64,000 nt of DNA from Stigmatella ashevillena (GTDB taxonomy: Bacteria > Myxococcota > Myxococcia > Myxococcales > Myxococcaceae), in NCBI RefSeq assembly GCF_028368975.1, contig NZ_JAQNDM010000002.1, positions 372,001 to 436,000 on the forward strand. The letters run 5' to 3'. Shown piece after piece: positions 51,368 to 59,305 of this stretch. The position numbers and the translations under genes were made by a program. The number at the start of each line of letters is the position of its first letter. Position 1 is the first letter of the stretch. The notes beneath the pieces are model-generated. The model ran no database searches and was not told where the DNA came from. It saw only the letters and a program-made list of their open reading frames with translations.

Positions 51368-52441
51368 CTACCCCCTGAGCGGGAGCCGCAAACTGAAGGT
51401 GGAGCCCTCGCCAAGGGCCGACTTCGCGCTGAGCGAGCCCCCGTGCAGCCGCGCGAGCGCCGAGGCGATGTACAAGCCCAGGCCGTGCCCGTTGCCCCCC
51501 GAGCCCGTCGCGCGGTGAAAACGCTCGAAGATGTTGGGGATCTCCGAGGCGGCCATGCCCTGGCCCCAATCCCGCACATGAACGACGGCGAGCCCCGGGG
51601 AGAGCGACAACCCCACCTCGACGCGCTTGCCTTCGCCGCCGTACTTCACCGCGTTGGACAAGAGGTTGTTGAGGATGTTGCGCACGCGCTCGGGATCAAA
51701 GGAGAGCAGGAGCGGCTGTCCGGCACCCTCCAGGCAGAAGGACACCTGGGGCTGGAGCTCCCTCCACTCCTGCACCACGCCCTGAAGGAGCGAGGCGAAG
51801 TCCCCATGCTCCTGGTGAAGCACCATCTTGCCATCAGAGAGCCGGGCGGCATCGAGGATGGAAGTGACGAGGCTGTCCATCCGGTCGAGCTGCCGCAGAA
51901 TGGCCTCGGCGTACTTCGGGTCGCCCGCGTCCGGGTGCGCCGTCTGCCTGCGCATCAGCACCTGGGCATTGAGCCGGGCGGCGCTCAGGGGGGTTTTGAT
52001 TTCATGTGCCACCCAGTTGAGCATCTCCTCGCGCATGGTTCCGCCGGGGGACGCCGCGGCAGGGCGGGCCTCCGGTTCCACGGCCTCGGTGGGATGCACG
52101 CGCAGCACCTGCCGCACGGCACTCTCGAAGGTTTCGAGATCCACCGGTTTGTCGAGAAACACATCGGCTTCTTCCAGGCCCGGCGGACGCGCAGCACTCA
52201 AGAGCAGGAAGGGCACCTCGCGCAGCCCGGCATCCTCCCGGAGCGCGTGCAGCAAATCCATGCCGGTGCGCCGGGGCATCATGTGGTCGCTGACCACGAG
52301 ATTCGGCGACTGCGTCCGGGCCAGGAGCAAGGCTTCTTCCCCGTTGTGGGCGCGCAGGGTGCGGTGGCCCATGTCCTCCACGATCTGGGCGAAGATGTCG
52401 AGCATCGCATCCTCGTCCTCGGCAATGAGAACGAGGCTCAT
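51368..52441 (-). CDS. Hybrid receiver-histidine kinase
   Basis: The 357-aa protein starts at ATG 52441, overlapping the KaiC-like gene stop by four bases (ATGA). An N-terminal receiver has Asp52 ('NLVVSDHMMPRRTGMD') and Lys in 'FLDKPVDLE'. HisKA carries His146 ('LNWVAHEIKTPLSAAR'); the ATPase domain has 'ILNNLLSNAVKYGG', 'VRDWGQGMAASEIPNIFERF' and 'GHGLGLYIASAL'. No membrane segments. Receiver-then-kinase order means it responds to another kinase or acts in a phosphorelay; pairing with the KaiC-like ATPase suggests that is its input or output. Confidence 0.9.
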   Translation of the reverse strand: MSLVLIAEDEDAMLDIFAQIVEDMGHRTLRAHNGEEALLLARTQSPNLVVSDHMMPRRTGMDLLHALREDAGLREVPFLLLSAARPPGLEEADVFLDKPVDLETFESAVRQVLRVHPTEAVEPEARPAAASPGGTMREEMLNWVAHEIKTPLSAARLNAQVLMRRQTAHPDAGDPKYAEAILRQLDRMDSLVTSILDAARLSDGKMVLHQEHGDFASLLQGVVQEWRELQPQVSFCLEGAGQPLLLSFDPERVRNILNNLLSNAVKYGGEGKRVEVGLSLSPGLAVVHVRDWGQGMAASEIPNIFERFHRATGSGGNGHGLGLYIASALARLHGGSLSAKSALGEGSTFSLRLPLRG

Positions 52442-53913
52442 GGGGACTCACCGCCAACACTCGTGCCCAGGGCACGGGCCTGGCCCGTGAGCAGCCCCTC
52501 CGCCGAGCGCATGGGGGCCATTACCCGGATGCCCTCGTCCTTGATCTCGAACTCGCGCAGGTTCCCGTCATACCGGCTGTCGCGCATCTTCAGGATGGAC
52601 AGGACTCGGTGGATGCGACCGCGCAATTCCACGTAGCGCAGCAGCACCAGGTTCTCGCCGAGCATCGCGATGGGCGTGTCATTGAAGTCCAGCTCGGTGC
52701 CGGCGACCTTCGACACTTCCTTGGTGAACAGGGACGTTACGCCCAGGTGGCGCAACTGCACGCTGAGCGCGGCCAGGAAGCCGTGCCGACGGTCGGGATC
52801 CGAAATGGACCGCTCCAGCTCGGTCAGGCCATCCACCACGAGCTGTTGAATCCCCAGCCGCACCACCTCTTCCAGAATGCGATGGACGATGCTGTCCGCT
52901 TCCTGCTCGGAGGGAGGAAGGTGAAGCATCTTCAGCGCGCCGCGCTTCAGGTGCTCCGCCACATCCAGCCCAATCCGCCGCGCCCGGGCAATCAACATCC
53001 CGGGGGGTTCGAAGAAGGACACGAAGAGCGTCTTCTCTCCTTCCCGGGCTCCTTGCGCGGCGAAGTGCGTGGCGAGCAACGTCTTGCCAATGCCCATGCT
53101 GCCCGCCAGGAGGGTCGTGCTCAACGAGGGCAAGCCCCCTTCCATGAGCGCATCGAACTCGGCCAGGCCAAAGCTGGACCGCTTGAACGCCGGGACGTCA
53201 TCGAGGAGAGGAAGGCTCTGGGTCTCCAGGCGGGGGATGACTTCCACGCCCTCGTTGCCCAGCCGCATGAAGTGCTCACCGGTCAGATGGTTCCGGCCGC
53301 GCAATTTGACGACTTCCATCCGGCGCTGGCGGCGCCCTCCCCTGCGCAGGACATCCAAGGCCACGATGCCATCCACCGTCGTGGCTTCCGGCAGCGCCCG
53401 CAGCTTTTCCAGGGAGTATTCGGTGGTGAAGAGCCCGATGCAGTCCATCGCGGCCAGACCAATGCCCAGCTCATAGAGGAACTCGCGCAGCTGCGCCTCG
53501 TCCTGCCACAGGTCGCGGATGGAGCGCAGCCCGTCGATGAAGAGCAGCTTGGCGCCGCGCTCGCGCACGGTGTGCAAGAGCATGTCGCGGGCTTCCTTGG
53601 CGCCCTTCTTGAGCGAGGCGTAGGCGCTCACCAGAAAGAGCTTCTCGCCCAACAATCCGCGGTCGAAGAAGGAAAAGCCGGAGAGCGCCTGGACCAGCTT
53701 GTCATGGGGCTCGGAGGTCACGGTGGCCAGCACCACGGGCACGCCGCGCGCGGCGGCGCGGAAGGCCACCTGGCCGCACAGGATCGTCTTTCCGCAGCCC
53801 GGGTCTCCCGTGATGATGAGCGATTGGCGCCGGGGGATACCGCCCCCCAACAACACATCGAAGCTTGGAATGCCTGAGAGAAAAATCTGCTGAGAACTGG
53901 AGGTGTCCATCAT
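52438..53913 (-). CDS. KaiC-like double RecA-fold ATPase
   Basis: This 491-aa protein starts at ATG 53913 (or the adjacent ATG 53910). Two RecA/KaiC domains are present: Walker A 'GDPGCGKTI' (residues 36-44) with 'LLFIDGLRSIRDLW', and a second 'GSMGIGKTLLATHFAAQGAR' with 'QQLVVDGLTELER'. Each domain begins with the KaiC-type 'GIPSFDVLLGGGIP' or 'GLAEFDALMEGGLP' motif. KaiC-like ATPases outside cyanobacteria commonly occur with kinases as signalling hubs; no kaiA or kaiB is present, so no clock is implied. It is translationally coupled to the hybrid kinase. Confidence 0.88.
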   Translation of the reverse strand: MMDTSSSQQIFLSGIPSFDVLLGGGIPRRQSLIITGDPGCGKTILCGQVAFRAAARGVPVVLATVTSEPHDKLVQALSGFSFFDRGLLGEKLFLVSAYASLKKGAKEARDMLLHTVRERGAKLLFIDGLRSIRDLWQDEAQLREFLYELGIGLAAMDCIGLFTTEYSLEKLRALPEATTVDGIVALDVLRRGGRRQRRMEVVKLRGRNHLTGEHFMRLGNEGVEVIPRLETQSLPLLDDVPAFKRSSFGLAEFDALMEGGLPSLSTTLLAGSMGIGKTLLATHFAAQGAREGEKTLFVSFFEPPGMLIARARRIGLDVAEHLKRGALKMLHLPPSEQEADSIVHRILEEVVRLGIQQLVVDGLTELERSISDPDRRHGFLAALSVQLRHLGVTSLFTKEVSKVAGTELDFNDTPIAMLGENLVLLRYVELRGRIHRVLSILKMRDSRYDGNLREFEIKDEGIRVMAPMRSAEGLLTGQARALGTSVGGESP

Positions 53914-54116
53914 GAAGGGCTCAACGCGAGCAGAAAGGGGGCTACCGGGCCTTGGACCTCCTAGCACCGGCCGTGCCTGGCAAGGAGGGCTACTCCTGTT
54001 CAGCCGTCCAGACGGCAACACTCCCGACAACGAGAAAGCTTCCGGCCGAGGTGGGGTTCCAAGCCTTTTGCCTTTTGTGGTCCAGGCCGAGGGCCTGGTG
54101 CTAGGGTGAGCCCGCC

Positions 54117-54347
54117 ATGGCCAAGTCCCCCTGCCCCGTGTCGCTGTCGCAGTTCCAAGAGAAGGCCGAGCCCCTCAAGGTAGTCATCAACGGCCAGGAG
54201 CACATTGCCGAGGTCAAGGCATTCTCGACCGGCTCTTTCGGTTGGTACATCAACGGCAAGACGACCGTCACCATTGATGGCAAGCCGGTGTCGGTGCAGA
54301 TCGGCATGAACCTGACCGTCGTCGGCTCGAAGGAAGCCGAGCGCTGA
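54117..54347 (+). CDS. Small hypothetical protein of beta character
   Basis: This 76-aa protein starts at ATG 54117. It is built of short strands ('KVVINGQEHIAEVKAFST', 'WYINGKTTVTIDGKPVSVQI', 'NLTVVGS') with no signal peptide or cysteine pair, and looks like a small beta-barrel fold. Not recognised by name. Its stop TGA (54345-54347) overlaps the likely CTG start of the methyltransferase gene, so the two are coupled. Confidence 0.65.
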   Translation: MAKSPCPVSLSQFQEKAEPLKVVINGQEHIAEVKAFSTGSFGWYINGKTTVTIDGKPVSVQIGMNLTVVGSKEAER

Positions 54348-55081
54348 GCCAAGCGCCTCAAGCCCCCCTTCCCCCCCAGGACGAGCTGGAGGACTTCGAT
54401 CTCCCCTTCCTCCAGCGCTTCGTCCTCATGGTGTCGGTGCTGCTCATCGGCATCTTCACCCGCCTCACCGATCTGCTGCTGCTGCTGGGCCGCCCTCGGC
54501 TGTTGCGCCCCTACCTGGGCATCTGGCGGGAAGAGTTCCGCCATACCCCGTACCGGGCACGGCGCACCTTCGAGGTGATCCGGGCCCTGAAGGCCAGTGG
54601 CCAGCGCTTCCGGGAACTCATCTACGGTGAGACGCCGTTGCTCACGGCGATTCTGGCGTTCCGGCGGGCGGGGGTCGGCCGGGGGAGCCGGCTGGTGGAT
54701 CTCGGGGCGGGCCGGGGGCGAGTGCTGCTCGCGGCGCGGTGGCTGGGCGCCGAGGCCCGCGGCATCGAGCTGATCGCGGATCACGTGACACGGGTGGAGC
54801 CGTTGCTGGCCCGCGCCGGAGCGCGCCTCCATGTGGGGGATGCCACCCAGGAGGAGTTGGAGAGCCCCACCCACGTCTTCACCAACTGGCTGGCCCTGGA
54901 ACCCGCGACGAAGGCCCGGCTCATCGAGCGCTTCCGGACCTGCCGACCCGGAACACGCTTCATCACCGTGACACGGCCCATCGAGGCCGAGGGCTTCGTC
55001 CGGCTCTCCCGGCACTGGATGCTCTTCACCTGGGGCATCGAGTCCGTCTGGATTCACGAGTACCAGCCCGGACGGGGGTGA
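54344..55081 (+). CDS. Membrane-anchored class I SAM-dependent methyltransferase
   Basis: The likely start is CTG 54344, giving 245 aa; the first ATG is 54428 (217 aa). The CTG lies in a CTGA overlap with the previous stop and eight bases after GAAGGAAG, whereas ATG 54428 has no ribosome site and would cut a hydrophobic segment ('FLQRFVLMVSVLLIGIFTRL') that follows acidic 'DELEDFD'. The methyltransferase domain has 'RLVDLGAGRGRVLLAARWLG' (motif I), 'RGIELIADHV' and 'THVFTNWLALEP'. It transfers methyl from SAM to an unknown, probably membrane-near, substrate. Confidence 0.7.
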   Translation: MSQAPQAPLPPQDELEDFDLPFLQRFVLMVSVLLIGIFTRLTDLLLLLGRPRLLRPYLGIWREEFRHTPYRARRTFEVIRALKASGQRFRELIYGETPLLTAILAFRRAGVGRGSRLVDLGAGRGRVLLAARWLGAEARGIELIADHVTRVEPLLARAGARLHVGDATQEELESPTHVFTNWLALEPATKARLIERFRTCRPGTRFITVTRPIEAEGFVRLSRHWMLFTWGIESVWIHEYQPGRG

Positions 55082-55107
55082 GCCGCTACGCCTCCCACGC
55101 GGTCGCA

Positions 55108-56418
55108 CTAGTCTTTGTCCGAAGTGCTGGGTCTCGAACGAGCAGTCACTGGGAAGTAACAGGCACCTTTCCAGTCGTAGTAGTCCTCTCCACAAGGCGG
55201 GGAGACTTGGGTGACCTCAAACCAGCAGCCCCCCTGAATAATGGTTTGGAGGCGAGCGCACGGCGGACGGCGTTGTCCCGGCAAAGGCTCCTTGGGTATC
55301 TCCAAGGTCACCCCACTCGGCGCGGGCTCCTGTGCCGAACTGGACACCGGCAGCTCCTCTACAGCCGCGTCCGCCACGCCCCCCGTTCCGCCATCCCTCA
55401 TGCTGGAGGGAGACACCCAGAGCCCCTTCCAGTTCACGTTTCCGGCGACCGCGAGGAGCAGCCCAACGGCCAATGGGAGGAGCCCCAGAGGCCAAGACTC
55501 ACCCCATCGAGAGACCGAGACCACGGGAGGGCTCGGGTCGAGCGGCTCGTCCAAGGCCTCCATGGCGGCGGCCAACTCGCCGGCACTGCCTCGATCCTGG
55601 GGATGGTTGGAAAGCATGCGGAGAATGATCGCCTCCAACGCAGGTGCCAGTGGCTTCACCTGGCTCGGAGGCACCAGCACCTCCTGGGTGTCTCGTGCAT
55701 CATCGCCCATGATGGAGGGATCCGTCGCCGGGGGCGGGTAGATTCCCGTGCACAAACGGTAGGCGGTGACCCCCAACGCGTACACGTCATCCGCAGGGGT
55801 GGCGCTGTAATGGATGTTGGCCTCACGGCGATGGTTCCAGTGGAACCGAAGCGCCTGGGGGCTGCGGTAGATCTTGGTGCCAGGGGCCAACAGCCCCTCC
55901 GTGAGAGGGACGGCCCCTTCCCAGGTGCCGCACCCGAAGTCCATGAGGAAGGCACGGCCCTCGGGGCTCACCAGGATGTTGTCCCCTTTTACGTCCCGGT
56001 GAAGCCCTTGCACCGCATGAGTAGCCTCCAACGCCCGCGCCACCTGGGCCAGCAGCCGCAGCATCTGACGGGACGTGAGCGGATGGTCCTTCGCCCAGTC
56101 GTACAACCGGACGCCCTCCACCCACTGCATCACCACATAGGGATGAGTGTCCCCCCGGGGTCCCCCTTTCCAGGAGCCTCGCCCCAGGAGGCGCGGCACA
56201 CCGGGGTGCTGAATCCGGGCCAGCAGTTCCGCCTCACGATCGAAGCGTAAATCGTTCGGGTAACGCGCCAGCTTGAGGGCCACGGGTTGGGCCTCCGTGT
56301 TCCCCTTTCGATGTGCGCGATAGACCGCCCCGTAGACGCCATAACCCGCCCGGCCGTCCAGCTGCCATGAGCCCAGGAGGGTACCGGGAGGCAGCGCCTC
56401 TGGGGGTAGCTCGTTCAT
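55108..56418 (-). CDS. Hanks-type Ser/Thr protein kinase, membrane-anchored
   Basis: The 436-aa kinase starts at ATG 56418 after GGAG. The P-loop is variant ('DGRAGYGVYGAVYRA'), with Lys49 ('VALKLARY'), catalytic Asp142 in 'HRDVKGDNIL' and Asp160 in 'LMDFGCGTW'. The activation segment 'PGTKIYRSPQALRF' has the usual kinase form. A single transmembrane helix (about 305-325) follows, then an extracytoplasmic tail of about 110 residues with five cysteines ('RRPPCARLQTIIQGGCWFEV', 'SPPCGEDYYDWKGACYFPV'), a small sensor-like domain seen on several myxobacterial Pkn kinases. Confidence 0.88.
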   Translation of the reverse strand: MNELPPEALPPGTLLGSWQLDGRAGYGVYGAVYRAHRKGNTEAQPVALKLARYPNDLRFDREAELLARIQHPGVPRLLGRGSWKGGPRGDTHPYVVMQWVEGVRLYDWAKDHPLTSRQMLRLLAQVARALEATHAVQGLHRDVKGDNILVSPEGRAFLMDFGCGTWEGAVPLTEGLLAPGTKIYRSPQALRFHWNHRREANIHYSATPADDVYALGVTAYRLCTGIYPPPATDPSIMGDDARDTQEVLVPPSQVKPLAPALEAIILRMLSNHPQDRGSAGELAAAMEALDEPLDPSPPVVSVSRWGESWPLGLLPLAVGLLLAVAGNVNWKGLWVSPSSMRDGGTGGVADAAVEELPVSSSAQEPAPSGVTLEIPKEPLPGQRRPPCARLQTIIQGGCWFEVTQVSPPCGEDYYDWKGACYFPVTARSRPSTSDKD

Positions 56419-56475
56419 GGTGCGTCTCCAGGCAAGGCGGCAGCCTTCTGCATTGCCCGCACCCTACCTGGTGGG

Positions 56476-56877
56476 TTACCTTGAGTCAGCGCCCCGTATC
56501 TTTGTGCGAGGTTTTTTTCGCTGCATCTTGGACTTGGCAGTCTTTCCACGTGTCTTCTTTTGAGGCGTCTTGCTCAATGCGCGGCGGGGCTTCACTCCAG
56601 GCACGATTTCCCGATTCTCGTCGTGGAATTTCTTGATCAAAGTCATCGCATTCATGAGCGAATCCACGGGCCCCTCACCGAAGACCGGTGTCACCTTGGC
56701 AAGGTATCCCTCGATCATGACAGGTGAGTACCAGCAACGTTCCTGGGGGAAATGAACAGGCCGCCCGACGGTGAGCCTTGCAACACGCCGCTCGCCCTGG
56801 GGAGTCATGTATTCCCACGAGTCATCCGCGATGGGATCTTCGATTCTGCTCAGTTTCGGGCGCCAATCGTCCGGCAT
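56476..56877 (-). CDS. Small protein with DUF6968-like core and a strongly basic tail
   Basis: This 133-aa protein starts at ATG 56877 after GAGGTGATTC. Residues 25-90 ('RRVARLTVGRPVHFPQERCW', 'YSPVMIEGYLAKVTPVFGEG', 'DSLMNAMTLIKKF') resemble the DUF6968 family, often found beside toxin-type genes in myxobacteria; I am only moderately sure. Residues 97-133 are Lys/Arg rich ('KKTRGKTAKSKMQRKKPR') and could bind nucleic acid. It lies in a lower-GC patch. Its partner gene upstream codes for a cysteine-rich exported protein eight bases away. Confidence 0.55.
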   Translation of the reverse strand: MPDDWRPKLSRIEDPIADDSWEYMTPQGERRVARLTVGRPVHFPQERCWYSPVMIEGYLAKVTPVFGEGPVDSLMNAMTLIKKFHDENREIVPGVKPRRALSKTPQKKTRGKTAKSKMQRKKPRTKIRGADSR

Positions 56878-56885
56878 GAATCACC

Positions 56886-57206
56886 TCAAGGGTGGGACTT
56901 GGCAGGGGGACCGAAGTACGCATTGCAAAAAACGACGCACAGTCCTTTGGAGGCCCTGCTACTTGCCCAGCATGCTTCTCTGAGGGCCTTCTGCTTCGAC
57001 GTCTTGTTTGGAAGCCCCCTACAAAACGATTCCATGGCCTCACCACCGGCCTCGCAAGCCTGCGTACAAGCCAGTGATTTCCAAGGATCTTTGCTTGTCA
57101 CCTCATGGTCATCATCTGTTGGTTCTGCATCCAGTACCGGCGACGCCGAAACCGTCGCACAGGCTAAGAGTAGAACACCGACGGAGAATGCTTGGAATCG
57201 ACTCAT
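56886..57206 (-). CDS. Small exported protein with twin CX3C motifs
   Basis: The 106-aa product starts at ATG 57206. The N-terminal signal sequence contains 'VGVLLLAC', so it may be a lipoprotein. The mature part has six cysteines: 'CTQAC' (47/51), C62, C79 and 'CVVFC' (90/94), the spacing expected of two disulfide-linked helices. Not recognised; myxobacterial genomes hold many such small cysteine proteins next to possible toxin or immunity genes. It is immediately upstream of the basic DUF6968-like gene. Confidence 0.55.
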   Translation of the reverse strand: MSRFQAFSVGVLLLACATVSASPVLDAEPTDDDHEVTSKDPWKSLACTQACEAGGEAMESFCRGLPNKTSKQKALREACWASSRASKGLCVVFCNAYFGPPAKSHP

Positions 57207-57269
57207 GGGATTCCACGAGCATATGGAGGTTTCGCTCTACGGCCAAACACCATCGGAAGGTGAGTTGCT

Positions 57270-57589
57270 ATGACCGTCAAGATTGACTGGGAGTCCATCA
57301 GCGCACTGGCACAGCGCGTGTTGGAACAGGGCGAGCCCCTGGAACTCACAGACGAAGTGCGAGCCCTGCTTCAGCGTTCCGCACGGGAAGGGGTGGCTCG
57401 TCGCGGCTGCTCGGGGCCGAGCACCGCGCCGACCGCCTGCGAGATGCCGGAGACCTGACGGGAGCACGCAAGCAGATAGAGAAAGTGCTCGCGGTCGAGG
57501 TCGTTCCCCTCTACCGCAAGCAGGCTGAGAACGCGCTTGCCAGAATAGACCGGCTCCAGCTCGGAGGAGAACCTCGCGGGCCTGGATGA
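57270..57589 (+). pseudogene. Broken DUSAM-domain-like gene (frameshift and internal deletion)
   Basis: ATG 57270 starts 'IDWESISALAQRVLEQGEPL' then 'ELTDEVRALLQRSAREGVA', the N-terminal half of a DUSAM-type protein known from myxobacteria. The frame then degenerates and stops at 57458. The matching C-terminal half, 'HRADRLRDAGDLTGARKQIE' then 'KVLAVEVVPLYRKQAENAL', lies in another frame from about 57405 and ends at TGA 57589. The central piece of the usual domain is missing, so this is a deletion plus frameshift. Not a functional protein as it stands. Confidence 0.7.
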
Positions 57590-57614
57590 ACCGCGTTAGG
57601 GATTCAGCGGCCTG

Positions 57615-58124
57615 TTAGAGGGCGCAGTACGTCATGTTGTTCCCGCTGGGGAGGCTGAACCTTCCGATCACGCAGGAGGAACTGGTGGCGTAGCCCGTCA
57701 CGCGATAGCCCGCCGGGCAGCCAATGCCGCACGTGGCGAAGCTCGTGCCGCTGTTGGCCTGGCAATACGCCACGTTGTTGTTGGGGCTGCTGCTGGAGCT
57801 CGCGTGCTCGCAAGACGAGGTGTAGGAATAGGAGGTGGGGTGATAGCCGCTCGGGCAATCCCAGTCGCACTTCGAGAAGCTGGCACCGCTGTTGGGCTCG
57901 CAGTTCACTGAGTTGTAATAGCTGGAGCAGGACGTGGGGTTGGGGCAGCTATAGCTACAGCTGTAAGAGGTGGGGCGATAGCCGCCCGGACACTGTTGGC
58001 CACATTGAGCCAGCGCCGACTCCACTGTGCTCAGCGAGGACTCGTCCCCCTGGGAATCAACTTCGGATGAACCGCCGCACGCAGCCAGGATCGACATCAA
58101 GCACAGCGCGTAGATCTTCTTCAT
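57615..58124 (-). CDS. Lipoprotein with three cysteine-rich repeats
   Basis: This 169-aa product starts at ATG 58124 after AGAGAG. The signal peptide ends 'MSILAACGG' (Cys16, lipobox LAAC). Three repeats of about 40 residues follow, each starting CPxGYxPTSY-like: 'CPGGYRPTSYSCSYSC', 'CPSGYHPTSYSYTSSC', 'CPAGYRVTGYATSSSC', with a further cysteine in 'VNCEPNSG', 'AYCQANSG' and 'TYCAL'. The regular Cys spacing implies disulfide-bonded modules on the cell surface. Not recognised; divergent from the MshEN gene. Confidence 0.7.
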   Translation of the reverse strand: MKKIYALCLMSILAACGGSSEVDSQGDESSLSTVESALAQCGQQCPGGYRPTSYSCSYSCPNPTSCSSYYNSVNCEPNSGASFSKCDWDCPSGYHPTSYSYTSSCEHASSSSSPNNNVAYCQANSGTSFATCGIGCPAGYRVTGYATSSSCVIGRFSLPSGNNMTYCAL

Positions 58125-58307
58125 GGTTTCTCTCTGGGTCAGGGGTCATTGAGCAGGACTTCACTCGACGTGCTGGCTAAGCTGCTCTTCCTGTGACGTC
58201 AAGATTTGAGCCGACAGGGGGACGAACGCTTGAGCCAGCCAACCAACCAGGCTCTCACCTGTTCGCCCATCGTCTTTGGAGACGCGGGTGGCCATGAACG
58301 ACACATC

Positions 58308-59192
58308 ATGGAAACAGGCACCCGACGCATGCTGGGGGAGATTCTCTTGGAGCGGGGCGTGTTGAGCCGCGCGCAGCTCCGGCTGGGGCTGGTGCACCAC
58401 CATGAAGTCCGTGTCCCCCTGGGCCGGGCCCTCATCCGCGAACGGCTCTGCACCGAGAACGATGTCCTCCAAGCCCTCTCGGACCAGCTCGGCATCGGCA
58501 CCGTCGCCCTGGAGCGAGAGCGACTGGATCCCAAGCTCGCCCGGCTCATCCCCGCCCGGATCGCCCAGCAGTACCGCGTCGTTCCCCTCCGGCTGGAACA
58601 GCGCGACCGCGAGGTGCTGCACATCGCCCTGCCCGCCCCTGCCTCCATCGAGGCCCTGGACGCGGTCCGCGCCATCTCCGGCAAGCCTCGGGTCGAGCCG
58701 CACCTCGCTTCGGACACGGCCCTCTCCCGCGCCCTGTCAGGGCTGTACGGCCTCCGGGAGCCCGTCCCCGAGCCCCTCGAGTCCCTCCTCCCCGCATTCG
58801 ATGAAGCGCCCCTGCTGCTCTATGGATGGCCTCCCGTCACGGCGGTGCTGATGTCCCGGGTGCTCTCCCGGCACGGCTTCGAGACGCGGGTGGTGACCCC
58901 GCTGGAAGTGCTTCACGCGGGGCCCTCTGACATCGTCCTCGCGCCCATGCAAGCGATGGAGGGGCTCCTCATGGGCGAAGCCCGGCTCAACGGCGCGCTG
59001 ATCATCCACGGGGATTCGGACGACGAGGGCTTCGAGCGGGCCCAGGCGCTTGGCGCCCGCGGCTTCCTCGCCAACCCCTTGGACGAAGAGCTGTTGCTGC
59101 GAGCCATCCACCGGCTGCGTCCCCCGCACGCCTCCCCTCCTCGGAAGGGCCGTGCTCACGACACCGCCGAGCAGGACAGCGCCCCCAGCTGA
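58308..59192 (+). CDS. MshEN-type (T2SS E N-terminal) protein with a pseudo-receiver domain
   Basis: The best start is ATG 58308 (294 aa); the frame opens at 58206. Residues about 5-145 match the type II secretion E / MshE N-terminal fold ('LGEILLERGVLSRAQLRLGL', 'PLGRALIRERLCTENDVLQA', 'PARIAQQYRVVPLRLEQRD'), which in MshE binds c-di-GMP. The C-terminal 100 residues look like a receiver ('LLLYGWPPVTAVLMSRVL', 'ARGFLANPLDEELLLRAI') but the acidic pocket is absent and the conserved Lys is Asn. The ATPase domain of true GspE is missing. It may be a c-di-GMP-responsive adaptor; inference only. Confidence 0.7.
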   Translation: METGTRRMLGEILLERGVLSRAQLRLGLVHHHEVRVPLGRALIRERLCTENDVLQALSDQLGIGTVALERERLDPKLARLIPARIAQQYRVVPLRLEQRDREVLHIALPAPASIEALDAVRAISGKPRVEPHLASDTALSRALSGLYGLREPVPEPLESLLPAFDEAPLLLYGWPPVTAVLMSRVLSRHGFETRVVTPLEVLHAGPSDIVLAPMQAMEGLLMGEARLNGALIIHGDSDDEGFERAQALGARGFLANPLDEELLLRAIHRLRPPHASPPRKGRAHDTAEQDSAPS

Positions 59193-59305
59193 CGTGGAGC
59201 AAACGAGGGGGCTACCGCTTTCCGCCTTCCTCGTGCCTCTCACGCGGTCTTTTCCGATCGCACCTTTTTTGGCGAGCAGCCGACCCCTAACAGGAGTGAA
59301 CGGTG

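Noticed and set aside
52438-53913. KaiC-like gene as evidence of a circadian clock
   Set aside because: No kaiA or kaiB is present, and KaiC-like ATPases are widespread outside clock systems.
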